Of a stretch of 64,000 nucleotides of DNA, positions 25,084-33,930 are shown one piece after another. The notes beneath the pieces were generated by a model, which worked only from the letters and a program-made list of their open reading frames with translations, did no database searches and was not told where the DNA came from. The DNA lies in NCBI RefSeq assembly GCF_001857945.1, contig NZ_CP017770.1, forward strand, positions 806,001 to 870,000. The letters are read 5' to 3'. Source of the stretch: Paenibacillus crassostreae. GTDB lineage: Bacteria; Bacillota; Bacilli; Paenibacillales; Paenibacillaceae. The translations under genes and the position numbers were made by a program. Within the stretch, counting starts at the first letter, position 1. Every line of letters begins with the position of its first letter.

Positions 25084-25629
25084 CTATTCCACTCGACTCT
25101 TAAAGCTTGGTGATTGTGCGACATTAGCTATAAATACAGATACATTGGCCACAGGAATACCCGTAGTTTCTTGCAAATAATCATGAATCTGCTTCTGAAT
25201 ATCGGACGATAAATCTGGAATAGAATATTCCCCATCTACAATAGCGCGAATTTCGATATCAATTCCTGCTTGGACTACTCTGATACGGGACTTCAAATCT
25301 TTAACACCACGAACTTTTGACGCCGCTTTAAGACATAGATTCTCGATCGTTTCCACAGAAATTTGAATATCACCAAACTCTGTCCTTTGATCAATTGATG
25401 GAATTTTAACTCGATCTTTACGGATAGAAACATAGAAAAAGCGAAGACTAAGAAGAAATAATATAACTAATACAACGATCGCTGTAATAAACACACCATA
25501 GTCTAATTCTTTAATCCAATTCGTTGATACTTCTAACACACCACTAAGATGAAGGATTGCAGCTATAGAAAGAATAGCGATAACCAAGCTATAGAAAAAC
25601 AGCAAAATTCTATCAAGTATTTTAGCCAC
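25084..25629 (-). CDS. amaP: Alkaline-shock membrane anchor protein AmaP
   Basis: A 181-residue protein. Two N-terminal helices (LLFFYSLVIAILSIAAILHL and VFITAIVVLVILFLLSLRFF) precede an Asp23-like cytoplasmic domain (about 95-170; GDIQISVETIENLCLKAASKVRGV and a C-terminal TTGIPVANVSVFI). In Staphylococcus AmaP anchors Asp23 at the membrane. GTG at 25629 follows GGGAGGTAGG. Asp23 is encoded immediately upstream and DUF2273 downstream, matching the known trio. The hairpin at 25660-25688 may reduce its transcription relative to asp23. Confidence 0.85.
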   Translation of the reverse strand: MAKILDRILLFFYSLVIAILSIAAILHLSGVLEVSTNWIKELDYGVFITAIVVLVILFLLSLRFFYVSIRKDRVKIPSIDQRTEFGDIQISVETIENLCLKAASKVRGVKDLKSRIRVVQAGIDIEIRAIVDGEYSIPDLSSDIQKQIHDYLQETTGIPVANVSVFIANVAQSPSFKSRVE

Positions 25630-25659
25630 GAAACAATCCTACCTCCCAAAAATTATAGT

Positions 25660-25688
25660 AAACCCTCGACATGAACCGTCGGGGGTTT
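25660..25688 (-). terminator. Attenuating hairpin between asp23 and amaP
   Basis: AAACCCTCGAC (25660-25670) pairs with GTCGGGGGTTT (25678-25688) with one mismatch, 7-base loop; the minus strand continues ACTATAATTTTTGGG. Its place between two co-directional genes suggests partial termination that would make Asp23 more abundant than its anchor. Confidence 0.6.
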
Positions 25689-25704
25689 AGATGCCAATCA
25701 TCAG

Positions 25705-26112
25705 TTATTTAACACGTTGGCTAAAATCAACCTCTTCATTCTTCTCTGTTTGTTTGAAGATAACATCATGAATATGAACATTAACTTCGACCACACTCAG
25801 ACCTGTCATGTTCTCAATCGAACGTTTTACATTACTTTGAATTTGAGCAGCTACTTCTGGTAGACGATAACCATATTCAATAATGACAGATACATCTATG
25901 GCAGCTTCCTTCTGCCCTACTTCTACTTTCACACCTTTGGATTGATTCTTTCGGCCAAGAAGTTCCGCAATCCCGCCAGCAAATCCACCACTCATACCTG
26001 CTACACCACTAATTTCAACTGTAGCCAATCCTGCGATCACTTCAATCACTTCAGGAGCAATCTTGATTTCACCGATATCCGTACGTTCAAACTCAGTCGG
26101 TAATGTACTCAT
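25705..26112 (-). CDS. Asp23/Gls24-family envelope stress protein (YqhY)
   Basis: About 135 residues in one Asp23 domain: GEIKIAPEVIEVIAGLATVEISGVAGMSGG at the N-terminal half and KRSIENMTGLSVVEVNVHIHDV at the C-terminal half, the two signature segments. In B. subtilis YqhY lies next to accBC and its loss disturbs acetyl-CoA carboxylase activity; here too it directly follows accC. The chosen ATG at 26112 gives the usual family start; the ribosome site GGAGGG is 15 bases away, unusually far. Frame open to 26154. Confidence 0.85.
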   Translation of the reverse strand: MSTLPTEFERTDIGEIKIAPEVIEVIAGLATVEISGVAGMSGGFAGGIAELLGRKNQSKGVKVEVGQKEAAIDVSVIIEYGYRLPEVAAQIQSNVKRSIENMTGLSVVEVNVHIHDVIFKQTEKNEEVDFSQRVK

Positions 26113-26239
26113 AATTAATTCGTCACACCCTCCAAGTAAATTATCTGACAACAATAAAGTTACATATCGTTAATCAGGCACGTAAAAATTGATATTAATA
26201 CTATATCATTTAGGGTTCGTTAAGACAAATAAAGGTTTA

Positions 26240-27583
26240 TCAAATATCATTTTCTTCAAGGAATTTGATATCGAAATCCCCTTCAATAAATGTCGGATGA
26301 TTCAGAAGTTTTTGATGAAAAGAAATCGTCGTTTGAATTCCCTCAACTGTAAATTCAGATAGAGCACGTTTCATCTTCGCAATTGCTTCTCGACGCGTTG
26401 GCGCCCATACAATTAACTTCGCAATCATTGAATCATAGTATGGAGGAATACTGTAACCTTGATAAGCCGCACTATCTATACGCACACCAGGACCTCCTGG
26501 GGGCAAGTAGAACGTTATTTCACCTGGACACGGCATGAAATTCTTCTCAGGATCTTCTGCATTAATTCGACATTCAATAGCCCAACCATTGATAGAAATG
26601 TCCTCTTGCGTGAAGGAAAGTGATTGACCTTCAGCAATAGCGATCATTTCCTTAATAAGATCGACGCCAGTTACCATTTCAGTTACAGGATGTTCAACCT
26701 GAATACGTGTATTCATCTCCATGAAATAAAACTGTTCATCAGTTCCTAGGAGAAATTCGAGTGTTCCTGCACCTGAATATTGAACTGACTTTGCAGCCCG
26801 TATAGCTGCTTCACCCATCCGTTCACGTACATCAGGTGAGAGCACAGGACATGGAGCTTCTTCTAGCAATTTTTGTCGGCGACGTTGAACCGAACAATCA
26901 CGCTCACCCAAATGCACTACATGACCATAATTGTCAGCAATAATCTGAATTTCCACGTGTTTCATTCCAGTTAAATATTTCTCTAAATACACACCAGCAT
27001 TACCAAAAGATTTCTGAGCTTCTTGTTGCGCCGCCGTAATCTGTTTAATTAATTCATCTTCATTCTCAGCAATACGAATACCCTTGCCTCCACCACCAGC
27101 AGTTGCTTTGATGATCAACGGATATCCAATTTCCCGACCAATGACTATTGCTTCATCCAAATTGTCAACAATTCCATCAGAACCAGGTATTACGGGTACC
27201 CCTGCTTCCTTCATTGTCAACTTAGCAACCGATTTATCACCCATTCTAGTTATTGCATCTGCGGATGGTCCGATAAAAGTAATATTGCATGATTCACATA
27301 TCTCTGCAAAATCTGCATTTTCAGCTAAAAAACCATATCCAGGATGTATCGCATCACATTCTGTTAGCGTGGCAACACTCATAATATTGGCAACATTAAG
27401 ATAACTATCTTTTGACGAAACCGGTCCAATACAATAAGCTTCATCTGCTAGACGGACATGAAGTGATTCTTTATCTGCCTCTGAATATACGGCCACTGTA
27501 GATATATCAAGTTCCCGACACGCTCGGATAATACGAACCGCAATCTCTCCTCGGTTCGCGATGAGTATTTTATGAAATTTCAT
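26240..27583 (-). CDS. accC: Acetyl-CoA carboxylase, biotin carboxylase subunit
   Basis: ATP-dependent carboxylation of biotin on AccB, first half-reaction of malonyl-CoA synthesis. The protein (447 aa from ATG 27583) has [20 protein letters not shown] at the start, the ATP-grasp glycine loop [14 protein letters not shown] (about 160-173), [20 protein letters not shown], and [20 protein letters not shown] with catalytic Arg and Glu. The frame opens at 27637, but those 18 residues read through a repeat (27610-27676). GGGGATG precedes the ATG. accD and accA are not in this window. Confidence 0.95.
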   Translation of the reverse strand: MKFHKILIANRGEIAVRIIRACRELDISTVAVYSEADKESLHVRLADEAYCIGPVSSKDSYLNVANIMSVATLTECDAIHPGYGFLAENADFAEICESCNITFIGPSADAITRMGDKSVAKLTMKEAGVPVIPGSDGIVDNLDEAIVIGREIGYPLIIKATAGGGGKGIRIAENEDELIKQITAAQQEAQKSFGNAGVYLEKYLTGMKHVEIQIIADNYGHVVHLGERDCSVQRRRQKLLEEAPCPVLSPDVRERMGEAAIRAAKSVQYSGAGTLEFLLGTDEQFYFMEMNTRIQVEHPVTEMVTGVDLIKEMIAIAEGQSLSFTQEDISINGWAIECRINAEDPEKNFMPCPGEITFYLPPGGPGVRIDSAAYQGYSIPPYYDSMIAKLIVWAPTRREAIAKMKRALSEFTVEGIQTTISFHQKLLNHPTFIEGDFDIKFLEENDI

Positions 27584-27609
27584 TGCAGGTATCATCCCCT
27601 TAAAAGGTT

Positions 27610-27676
27610 TCCGAAGGAAAACTTTCTCCGGAAGCATAAACTTAGTTATCCGAAGGAAAACTCACTTCGAAAGCAT
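27610..27676 (-). repeat. Tandem leader hairpins before accC (39-bp period)
   Basis: CCGAAGGAAAAC recurs at 27610-27621 and 27649-27660, each followed after about 7 bases by a TC-rich step and GGAAGCAT or GAAAGCAT. Read along accC these are ATGCTTTCGAAG and ATGCTTCCGGAG units, each closing as a small hairpin with CTTCGG around a GTTTTC loop. Related single units occur before spoIIIAA (33948-33969) and efp (36530-36545). They lie between accB and accC, 20-95 bases before the accC start. Confidence 0.6.
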
Positions 27677-27695
27677 TTACTTTATTTTAAATATT

Positions 27696-28187
27696 TTACT
27701 CAGGTTTTACCAAGAATAATGGCTGTCCGAATTCTACCAATTGGCCATTGTCAACCAATACTTCAACAATTTCGCCTCTTACTTCTGCTTCCAATTCATT
27801 CATTAATTTCATAGCTTCTATAATACATACCGTTGATTTAGAATCTACCTTATCTCCTTTGCTCACTAGAGGAGCTCCTTCAGGAGATGCAGCTCTGTAG
27901 AATGTTCCCACCATTGGGGATACTATTTTATGTAATAATGATTTCGAATCTACTTCGACTTGTTGTACAACCGTAGCCGTACCTTGATCAGATCCATAAG
28001 TTGTTTGTTGCACATGTAGAGGGGTCGTTGGATGAATCTGTGGTATGGAAGGTTGAACGTTAATGACTTCCTTTTGCCCAGGTTTACGAATAGATAGACG
28101 ACTACCTTCTTCTTCAATCTCTAGCTCATGAACAGAAGATTCATCTAATAATTTGATCAATTCCTTAATTTCACTCAACTTAAACAT
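27696..28187 (-). CDS. accB: Acetyl-CoA carboxylase biotin carboxyl carrier protein
   Basis: A 163-residue carrier. The N-terminal part (FKLSEIKELIKLLDESSVHE) mediates assembly; a proline/glutamine-rich linker follows; the biotinyl domain (about 90-163) has VGTFYRAASPEGAP, the biotinylation site EAMKLMNE and a C-terminal GQPLFLV. I chose ATG at 28187, 9 bases after GGAGTG, over the TTG two codons earlier. It is first of the accBC pair, with a terminator for spoIIIA just upstream. Confidence 0.94.
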   Translation of the reverse strand: MFKLSEIKELIKLLDESSVHELEIEEEGSRLSIRKPGQKEVINVQPSIPQIHPTTPLHVQQTTYGSDQGTATVVQQVEVDSKSLLHKIVSPMVGTFYRAASPEGAPLVSKGDKVDSKSTVCIIEAMKLMNELEAEVRGEIVEVLVDNGQLVEFGQPLFLVKPE

Positions 28188-28278
28188 TTTCAATTCACTC
28201 CTTCAGCTTTCAAAACCGCATAGCATATGACATGCACACATATACAGATATGTATTATATCACAAACGAAAGAAATGG

Positions 28279-28306
28279 AAAGAGCCCAGACCTAGTTGGG
28301 CTCTTT
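28279..28306 (-). terminator. Terminator of the spoIIIA operon
   Basis: AAAGAGCCCA (28279-28288) and TGGGCTCTTT (28297-28306), a perfect 10-bp stem with 8-base loop, 36 bases after the spoIIIAH stop, followed on the minus strand by CCATTTCTTTCG. Confidence 0.75.
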
Positions 28307-28341
28307 ATAATATTAAACTATTTTAGGGATTATTGGATAGT

Positions 28342-29103
28342 TTATGGAGCAACATTTCTCACACTCACCTTATTTTGAGAAACATTTAATTCTTTCATTA
28401 CCAGTTCCACGATGTTTACAGCCTGTTTCACATCCAATTTTTCGGTCAACACCAACACTTCATACTCATTATTCTCCTCTTTAACCACAACTTCATCGTA
28501 TTGTTGATGAAGCTCCTCTTCGATTCCTGTTATAATGGACTCTTTTTCTTCTAAACTTTTCAATTCATCATTTGCTTTTGCTAATTCTTCTGGTGTACTT
28601 TGCTGATTATCTATCATTACATATAGTTCGCTCTCTTTTTTCATGTTGTTTTCTTTACGTTCCCATTGATATGAGTCCAGAGCACTTCTGCCCGATACCG
28701 CTTGCGAAGCAACTTCTTTTAGCACTTCATCATCACTTTTGCTCTCGGTTACTTGCGCTGTATCTGTTGACACTTGCTCTGTAGGCTTAACTTCTGCTAC
28801 TTCAGGAGCTGTTACTTCAGGAGCTGTTACTTCAGGAGCTGTTACTTCAGGTGTTTCTACTTCAGGCACTGCTACATCAGCTACGTCTGTAGTTTTTGTG
28901 GGATCACTTGCTTCACCTTCCGTGACCACTTCAGTAATGACTAATTCCTCATTATCAATTGTTTGCTGCTCTACAACCTGTTGGCTATCAGCAATTGGAA
29001 CTGTTGAAGTACCCGAATCTTCTGTGAAAAGATAATAAGCTGATAATATCACCATCAAACTGAGCATGGATACTAACCATATTGTTTGTCTTTTATTATT
29101 CAT
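28342..29103 (-). CDS. spoIIIAH: Stage III sporulation protein AH (forespore channel)
   Basis: A 253-residue membrane protein; mother-cell partner of forespore SpoIIQ, bridging the two membranes of the engulfed forespore. One N-terminal helix (IWLVSMLSLMVILSAYYLF), a long acidic linker, and a C-terminal YscJ/FliF-like ring domain (about 150-253). The linker contains tandem VTAPE repeats encoded by 15-bp DNA repeats (28799-28888), so its length may differ between strains. ATG at 29103 follows AAGGAGG. Eighth and last gene of the operon. Confidence 0.92.
   Translation of the reverse strand: MNNKRQTIWLVSMLSLMVILSAYYLFTEDSGTSTVPIADSQQVVEQQTIDNEELVITEVVTEGEASDPTKTTDVADVAVPEVETPEVTAPEVTAPEVTAPEVAEVKPTEQVSTDTAQVTESKSDDEVLKEVASQAVSGRSALDSYQWERKENNMKKESELYVMIDNQQSTPEELAKANDELKSLEEKESIITGIEEELHQQYDEVVVKEENNEYEVLVLTEKLDVKQAVNIVELVMKELNVSQNKVSVRNVAP
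28799..28888 (-). repeat. 15-bp in-frame tandem repeat within spoIIIAH
   Basis: Three perfect copies of ACTTCAGGAGCTGTT (28799-28813, 28814-28828, 28829-28843) are followed by three decayed copies to 28888. Each adds five residues (APEVT register) to the periplasm-facing linker. Confidence 0.85.
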
Positions 29104-29144
29104 TCCTAATTTCCTCCTTCGTTTTCTTGAAAAGTGGTGTACCT

Positions 29145-29783
29145 TTATTCTTGTTTACGTGGTACGACTGAAATTCTGTAACTGGGTACATTTAATCCTT
29201 TGGCTACAGCATCAACAATTAGATTTCGAACTACTTGGTTCTCTGCCCCCTTAGCAACGATTAGCACCCCCCTAACTTGTGGCTTAACTTTTTTCGTAAT
29301 GATTGGAGTTTCGCTTCCTGAAGATTCATAAGTTACTATTTCACCATCACGGGTATATTGGGTTGTACTTCGTTTGCCGCCATTGGAGTCATTTTCCTCC
29401 GATGTTTGTTGGGTATCTTTCACATTCCGCTGAATGACAATTTCTTCTGTAGAATCAACTGTAACTAATACATCTACCGTACCCACTCCGACTATTTTTT
29501 CTAAAATATCTTTGATGTTACTTTCGAATATCCCTTCAATATTTCCAAAGGAATCCAACTGCTCTTCTGCATTTTGGAATGTTTCTTGAGTTAACATTGA
29601 GCTTGGTGGTTCTCTGCCTATATTCTCATTTTCCACCTTTTTCACATTGACAAAGGAATTGAATAACACAATTGCTACACCTACCAACCCTAGTATAATC
29701 AGCCAACGAAAAGCCGATATTCTTCCGGATCCTCCATTGCTCCCACCTACCCATTGCTCTATTTTCTTATACCATTTCCCCAA
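29145..29783 (-). CDS. spoIIIAG: Stage III sporulation protein AG
   Basis: A 212-residue protein that forms the large ring of the feeding-tube complex in the mother-cell membrane. One helix (WLIILGLVGVAIVLFNSFV, about residues 27-45), a low-complexity segment, and the ring-building motif region (LEKIVGVGTVDVLVTVDSTE, about 93-112; then VRGVLIVAKGAENQVVRNLI, about 175-194). TTG at 29783 is 6 bases after AGGGGGTGA; the nearby ATG is out of frame. 15 bases after spoIIIAF. Confidence 0.9.
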   Translation of the reverse strand: MGKWYKKIEQWVGGSNGGSGRISAFRWLIILGLVGVAIVLFNSFVNVKKVENENIGREPPSSMLTQETFQNAEEQLDSFGNIEGIFESNIKDILEKIVGVGTVDVLVTVDSTEEIVIQRNVKDTQQTSEENDSNGGKRSTTQYTRDGEIVTYESSGSETPIITKKVKPQVRGVLIVAKGAENQVVRNLIVDAVAKGLNVPSYRISVVPRKQE

Positions 29784-29798
29784 TACCCATCACCCCCT

Positions 29799-30557
29799 TT
29801 ACACTTTGGAATCTCCAACGACTAGTACACGAATTTGTTCTGTTTTTAAATTCCACTCATTACTAAGTAATTGTTGAATATCTTCTGCCCCTTCGATCTG
29901 TTGCGTTAATCCCTCAACTGACGAATTATTCACAGATCTATCGTCCTCAGAATAACTATTCTTACTATCTATAGGTTTCATATCGACCTCCACCTTTACT
30001 GGCGCGATGGGAGTGATAGCGATAGGTGTTGACAACTCCTGATCTTGACGATCATCTAACTTTCCCAGTTCATCTTCCACTTCGAGTTGTAGCACGACAT
30101 CAACAGATATGATGTATGGTGATTCTGGTTCATTTACCTCATTCGTTGAAGGTAACTCGAGTGCAACCTTTACTTCTTGCACTTGTTTAGAGATCTTCTC
30201 TTCGATTTGTTGCTTCATTTGTCTTGCAACCTCTTCACCAGCCCATAGCAGACTCTGACCTTGTTGTTGATGTTCTATCTTCTCACCTTGGGATAAAATT
30301 TGTTGTAATGTCGTCTCTTTCCCATTCGTGAATTGTGCTGCATTGGTATCTTGATTCTGAAAAGCCGCACTCAATTTCATTTCAGGTGAATCCGTAAATA
30401 GACTAATAATTGGCTGCAACAAAGTGAGCAGTATAAGCAGACTGAGAACAAGCTTGACATAACGTTCCATGGATCGGCTGGGGAGAATAAGATCAACAAA
30501 CGTAGCCAGAAGTACAATCATAATGACTTCTTTTATCCATTCGTTTAACCAAGTCAT
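29799..30557 (-). CDS. spoIIIAF: Stage III sporulation protein AF
   Basis: A 252-residue protein with two N-terminal helices (IVLLATFVDLILPS and YVKLVLSLLILLTLLQPIISLF) separated by the conserved SMERYVKLV turn, then a long soluble acidic part ending in the ring-like domain (EWNLKTEQIRVLVVGDSKV). SpoIIIAF recruits or forms part of the mother-cell channel. It is longer than the Bacillus protein mainly in the acidic middle. ATG at 30557 follows GGGAGAG. Confidence 0.9.
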   Translation of the reverse strand: MTWLNEWIKEVIMIVLLATFVDLILPSRSMERYVKLVLSLLILLTLLQPIISLFTDSPEMKLSAAFQNQDTNAAQFTNGKETTLQQILSQGEKIEHQQQGQSLLWAGEEVARQMKQQIEEKISKQVQEVKVALELPSTNEVNEPESPYIISVDVVLQLEVEDELGKLDDRQDQELSTPIAITPIAPVKVEVDMKPIDSKNSYSEDDRSVNNSSVEGLTQQIEGAEDIQQLLSNEWNLKTEQIRVLVVGDSKV

Positions 30558-30573
30558 AGCATCTCTCCCTTCA

Positions 30574-31770
30574 TCACCTCATCATGACCGTTATATTGCC
30601 AGCCATCAGCAAGATCGTAATTGCCAGAAAGAACATTAATCCAACAACCGCCATAGCTGCAAATACAAAGATCATGCTTTTACCTATCGTCTGTAAGCAA
30701 GTCACGATGGGAGTATCCCCTAGAGGTTGCAAAACGGCTGCTGCCAGTTGATAAATTAGTGCTAGAGTTAGAATTTTAATGGCTGGAAAGGCACACAAGA
30801 ACAGGATAATGATGACGCCTACCAAGCCGATTGAATTCTTAACTAATACCGAAGCAGAAATCACCGTATCTGTTGCGTCTGCGAACATTTTGCCAACGAC
30901 TGGGATGAAACTACCAGATACATATTTTGCTGTACGAATGGTCACTCCATCTGTCACGGAACTTGTGATTCCTTGAACTGAAATGACACCTAGAAAAATG
31001 GTTAATAATATCCCCAACAACCCAACACTAATTTTTTGCAATAGATTAGCCAACTGCGTCAGTTTATATTTATCAGACAAGGAGCTCACAATGTGTAGTA
31101 ATGCTGAGAAAAATAGAAGTGGAAATATTGTCGTATGAACCACCGCTCCAACGGTATGAATCATAAACACAATTAAGGGATGCGTAACCGATACGGTCAC
31201 AATATTCCCCATAGATGCTAGTAAGGAGAATAACAGTGGTAGCATAGCCATCATGAAATCAATCATTTGATTGATCGCACCTTTTGCGTAACCTATGGCT
31301 ACGGAGAAACTATTAATTGCAATGACCATAACGACCATATAACATAGGGAGTAGGCAACCTTACTAACGTTATTTCGTTCAAAGGCAGTCTGCAAGGTCT
31401 CCAGTATTAAGCTCATAATACTTAGCATCACAATGGATACTAGAAGCTTTCCGTTGTATAGCACTTCATGCCAGAAGTAGGAAGTTAAACCTTTCAATAT
31501 ATTCTTGATGCCAAAACCTTCACCACCAGGAAGTAATATATCCATAAAGGAAGGGGTTTTCTGATCAGGAAAAAAACCACCGTAATCTTTCATCAATTGA
31601 TCCCAATAACTTTCCACCTGATCTTTTGGCAAGTTATCAGCCTGCTGTTGTATGAGAGTATTCGCTGGAGATTCAGCGTAAACGTCACCTCCCCCTATCA
31701 GCAGAAAGAATAGGATCATTACAAATAAATTTATATTTTTCACGTCTGGAGAACGGTAGCTTCCTAACAT
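30574..31770 (-). CDS. spoIIIAE: Stage III sporulation protein AE
   Basis: A 398-residue polytopic membrane protein with a signal-like N-terminus (LFVMILFFLLIGGGDVYAES) and about eight further helices. Recognisable stretches are GITSSVTDGVTIRTAKYVSG and SFIPVVGKMFADATDTVISAS, the most conserved part of the family. It has transporter-like architecture and is essential for forespore sigma-G activity in B. subtilis; its transported substrate is not established. ATG at 31770 has TGGGATA nearby. 17 bases after spoIIIAD. Confidence 0.92.
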   Translation of the reverse strand: MLGSYRSPDVKNINLFVMILFFLLIGGGDVYAESPANTLIQQQADNLPKDQVESYWDQLMKDYGGFFPDQKTPSFMDILLPGGEGFGIKNILKGLTSYFWHEVLYNGKLLVSIVMLSIMSLILETLQTAFERNNVSKVAYSLCYMVVMVIAINSFSVAIGYAKGAINQMIDFMMAMLPLLFSLLASMGNIVTVSVTHPLIVFMIHTVGAVVHTTIFPLLFFSALLHIVSSLSDKYKLTQLANLLQKISVGLLGILLTIFLGVISVQGITSSVTDGVTIRTAKYVSGSFIPVVGKMFADATDTVISASVLVKNSIGLVGVIIILFLCAFPAIKILTLALIYQLAAAVLQPLGDTPIVTCLQTIGKSMIFVFAAMAVVGLMFFLAITILLMAGNITVMMR

Positions 31771-31787
31771 GGTTATATCCCACTTTC

Positions 31788-32177
31788 TTAGGTAGGCAGC
31801 AGCTTCATGACTGTTTCAATGATGATTCCAATGATCGGTATAGCAAGTACCATAATAAGCACCTTCCCTGCCAGTTCGATCTTGGATGCGATGCTCTCCT
31901 GCCCTGCATCCCTTACGATCTGGGACCCAAATTCAGCAATATAAGCAATACCAATGATTTTGAGAATAGTCTTCAAATATATCATTTGAACTCCAGCTGA
32001 TTCTGCCATGTTTTCTAATTCACGAATCACAGTATCAATCTTTCCAATCAAGAACAGGAATATCAGAATACTAGTAGATGCCGTTAACAGAAAAGCAAAA
32101 ATGGGCTTCTGTTCTTTAATAATTAGAATTAGAATCGTAGATATCAACCCGAGCCCAACAACTTGTATAATTTCCAT
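31788..32177 (-). CDS. spoIIIAD: Stage III sporulation protein AD
   Basis: A 129-residue membrane protein with four helices, beginning MEIIQVVGLGLISTILILI and containing LLTASTSILIFLFLIG and AEFGSQIVRDAGQESIASKIELAGK, typical of the family. The frame is open to 32267, but ATG at 32177 gives the family length and follows GGAGAG. It resembles the small membrane proteins of type III export systems in arrangement with AC. Confidence 0.93.
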   Translation of the reverse strand: MEIIQVVGLGLISTILILIIKEQKPIFAFLLTASTSILIFLFLIGKIDTVIRELENMAESAGVQMIYLKTILKIIGIAYIAEFGSQIVRDAGQESIASKIELAGKVLIMVLAIPIIGIIIETVMKLLPT

Positions 32178-32187
32178 AATGACTCTC

Positions 32188-32391
32188 CTACTGGAATAGA
32201 AAAATAGACTTGATCTCTTGCAGCAGGTCATCAAGCATTCGAACAACCATGAACAGGACCACAACAAAACCGATAAGCGTCACCCAATGAGCCATATCTT
32301 CTTTCCCCATCTGCTTGAGCACTGTGTGAATCATGGCGATGATGATACCGATTCCCGCAATCTGGAAGATGGCGTTCACATCTATATTCAT
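32188..32391 (-). CDS. spoIIIAC: Stage III sporulation protein AC
   Basis: A 67-residue protein with two helices (IFQIAGIGIIIAMIHTVL and WVTLIGFVVVLFMVV) joined by KQMGKEDMAHW, the signature of SpoIIIAC. ATG at 32391 (after GAGGTGCAGG) gives the usual 67-68 residues; the frame itself starts three codons earlier. 10 bases before spoIIIAD. Confidence 0.93.
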   Translation of the reverse strand: MNIDVNAIFQIAGIGIIIAMIHTVLKQMGKEDMAHWVTLIGFVVVLFMVVRMLDDLLQEIKSIFLFQ

Positions 32392-32404
32392 TTCCTGCAC
32401 CTCG

Positions 32405-32929
32405 CTAAAAGATCAAAATAACAACCAGTATTCCAACTAGAAAACCTAAGTTTTTGCTTAATTTCCCGTATTTCTCTAGTTCCTCCCGCGCTGCCGTTTC
32501 TTCATGTTTCAATTGCTGTGCAGCTAATGCAAGATGTTTGATCTGATCCTGCCGATCGCTTGTACCTAACGTATAGCTAAGTTGGTGGAGCACGTCCATT
32601 TCTAATGATTTCATAGAAGTATGCTTCCAATGGTTATTTAATGCTTGTTGTATACTCTCTTGAGCTGTTAATCCATGGGGGGCATTCATATATTGGGCCG
32701 CATTTTGAAAAAAGGATTTCAATGGTTCGCGCATTTGCGCTCCCATTTTATCAAGAGCTTCAGGTAATGGTGTATATCCATATGATATTTCAGTCTCTAG
32801 TCGCTGCATTGCAAGAATGAGTTCGCGAATTTGTCTAGGTCTGTTCTCGAACTGTCTAGCTTTGCTTATACCAGCTAAGGTTCCAGAGAGCACGATAATC
32901 AGCATTCCTATTAGCTTAACCATAGACAT
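32405..32929 (-). CDS. spoIIIAB: Stage III sporulation protein AB
   Basis: A 174-residue protein anchored by an N-terminal helix (LIGMLIIVLSGTLAGISKAR) and a C-terminal helix (LGFLVGILVVILIF), with a helical cytoplasmic middle (RPRQIRELILAMQRLETEISYG, about residues 31-52). It resembles type II secretion GspF-like folds. Its start overlaps the spoIIIAA end by 14 bases, suggesting coupling. ATG at 32923 is an alternative start. Confidence 0.92.
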   Translation of the reverse strand: MSMVKLIGMLIIVLSGTLAGISKARQFENRPRQIRELILAMQRLETEISYGYTPLPEALDKMGAQMREPLKSFFQNAAQYMNAPHGLTAQESIQQALNNHWKHTSMKSLEMDVLHQLSYTLGTSDRQDQIKHLALAAQQLKHEETAAREELEKYGKLSKNLGFLVGILVVILIF

Positions 32930-33914
32930 CTACACCCTTTTGATTCGGCAAAGATAATTGAATGGAGCGCTGTTGTCGATCAAAGATATGATAGTTCATG
33001 TTGCCGGCGATACGATTAAGTATGATATAGGTTTCAAACATCTGATTCTCTATTAGACTGGCTAATGCTGGGCGTTGTGAAAGTTCATCAATAGAAGAAC
33101 CATGCGCTGTCGCTATGACCGATATACCCGCATGCAGCGCTTCTGTGATGGCTACAGCGTCTTCAGTGCGGCCTATCTCATCAACGAGTAAGACTTCAGG
33201 TGACATAGATCGGATCATCATCATCATTCCTTCTGCCTTGGGACAGCCATCCATAACATCTGTTCTTGCCCCTACATCGAAACTAGGCACACCACGAATA
33301 CTCCCTGCAATCTCTGAGCGTTCATCAATAATTCCAACCTTCATTCCTGACCACTTCACATTGGCATTCCCATATCGACCATTACTAATCTGTCTCGCCA
33401 TATCCCGTATCAAAGTCGTTTTGCCATGTTGGGGTGGAGAAAGAATCAATGCATGCTTTATTCTCTTCTCTTTCTTATCTAGCATATGTGGAAGAATGCC
33501 ATCTGCTGCCCCACGTATTTCCTTAGCAATCCGAATATTAAAACCACTAATATCTCGTAAATGTTCCACTTTCCCACCACTTAGAACTGTTCTGCCAGCT
33601 AAACCGATGCGATGACCACCAGGTATCGTAATAAATCCTTTGCGTAACTCCTCTTCCATGGTGTAAAGGGAGTGATTGCTTATCCTATCTAATAGTCGAT
33701 GACTATCCTCTCTAATTGGCTTGTACGATTCCTCGACACGATATGTCAATTTCCCACCCAATGTCACAAAATGATGTTCTCCAGCAGCATTAATCTCAAG
33801 AGGTCGTCCTTCTCGTATGCGAACTTCTTCCAATCGATCTAGAATGGAGGTTGGTAGTTGTTCAAGGAGCGACTTGATCGGCTCTGGAAATAGCTCCAAC
33901 CAATTCAATTTCAT
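32916..33914 (-). CDS. spoIIIAA: Stage III sporulation protein AA, secretion-type ATPase
   Basis: A 332-residue AAA/secretion-ATPase-like protein energising the SpoIIIA-SpoIIQ channel. Domains: N-terminal part (VRIREGRPLEI at about 36-46), then the ATPase core: Walker A LSPPQHGKTTLIRDMAR, IDERSEIAGSI, Walker B EVLLVDEIGRTEDA and ISVIATAHGSS. The reading frame is open to 34109, but those 65 residues contain the promoter and a hairpin; ATG at 33914 follows GAGGGG and starts at the family N-terminus. First gene of the eight-gene operon. Confidence 0.94.
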   Translation of the reverse strand: MKLNWLELFPEPIKSLLEQLPTSILDRLEEVRIREGRPLEINAAGEHHFVTLGGKLTYRVEESYKPIREDSHRLLDRISNHSLYTMEEELRKGFITIPGGHRIGLAGRTVLSGGKVEHLRDISGFNIRIAKEIRGAADGILPHMLDKKEKRIKHALILSPPQHGKTTLIRDMARQISNGRYGNANVKWSGMKVGIIDERSEIAGSIRGVPSFDVGARTDVMDGCPKAEGMMMMIRSMSPEVLLVDEIGRTEDAVAITEALHAGISVIATAHGSSIDELSQRPALASLIENQMFETYIILNRIAGNMNYHIFDRQQRSIQLSLPNQKGVDVYG

Positions 33915-33930
33915 GAAGACCCCTCCTACA

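Noticed and set aside
28799..28888. CRISPR-like array
   Set aside because: The units are contiguous 15-mers without spacers and in frame within spoIIIAH.
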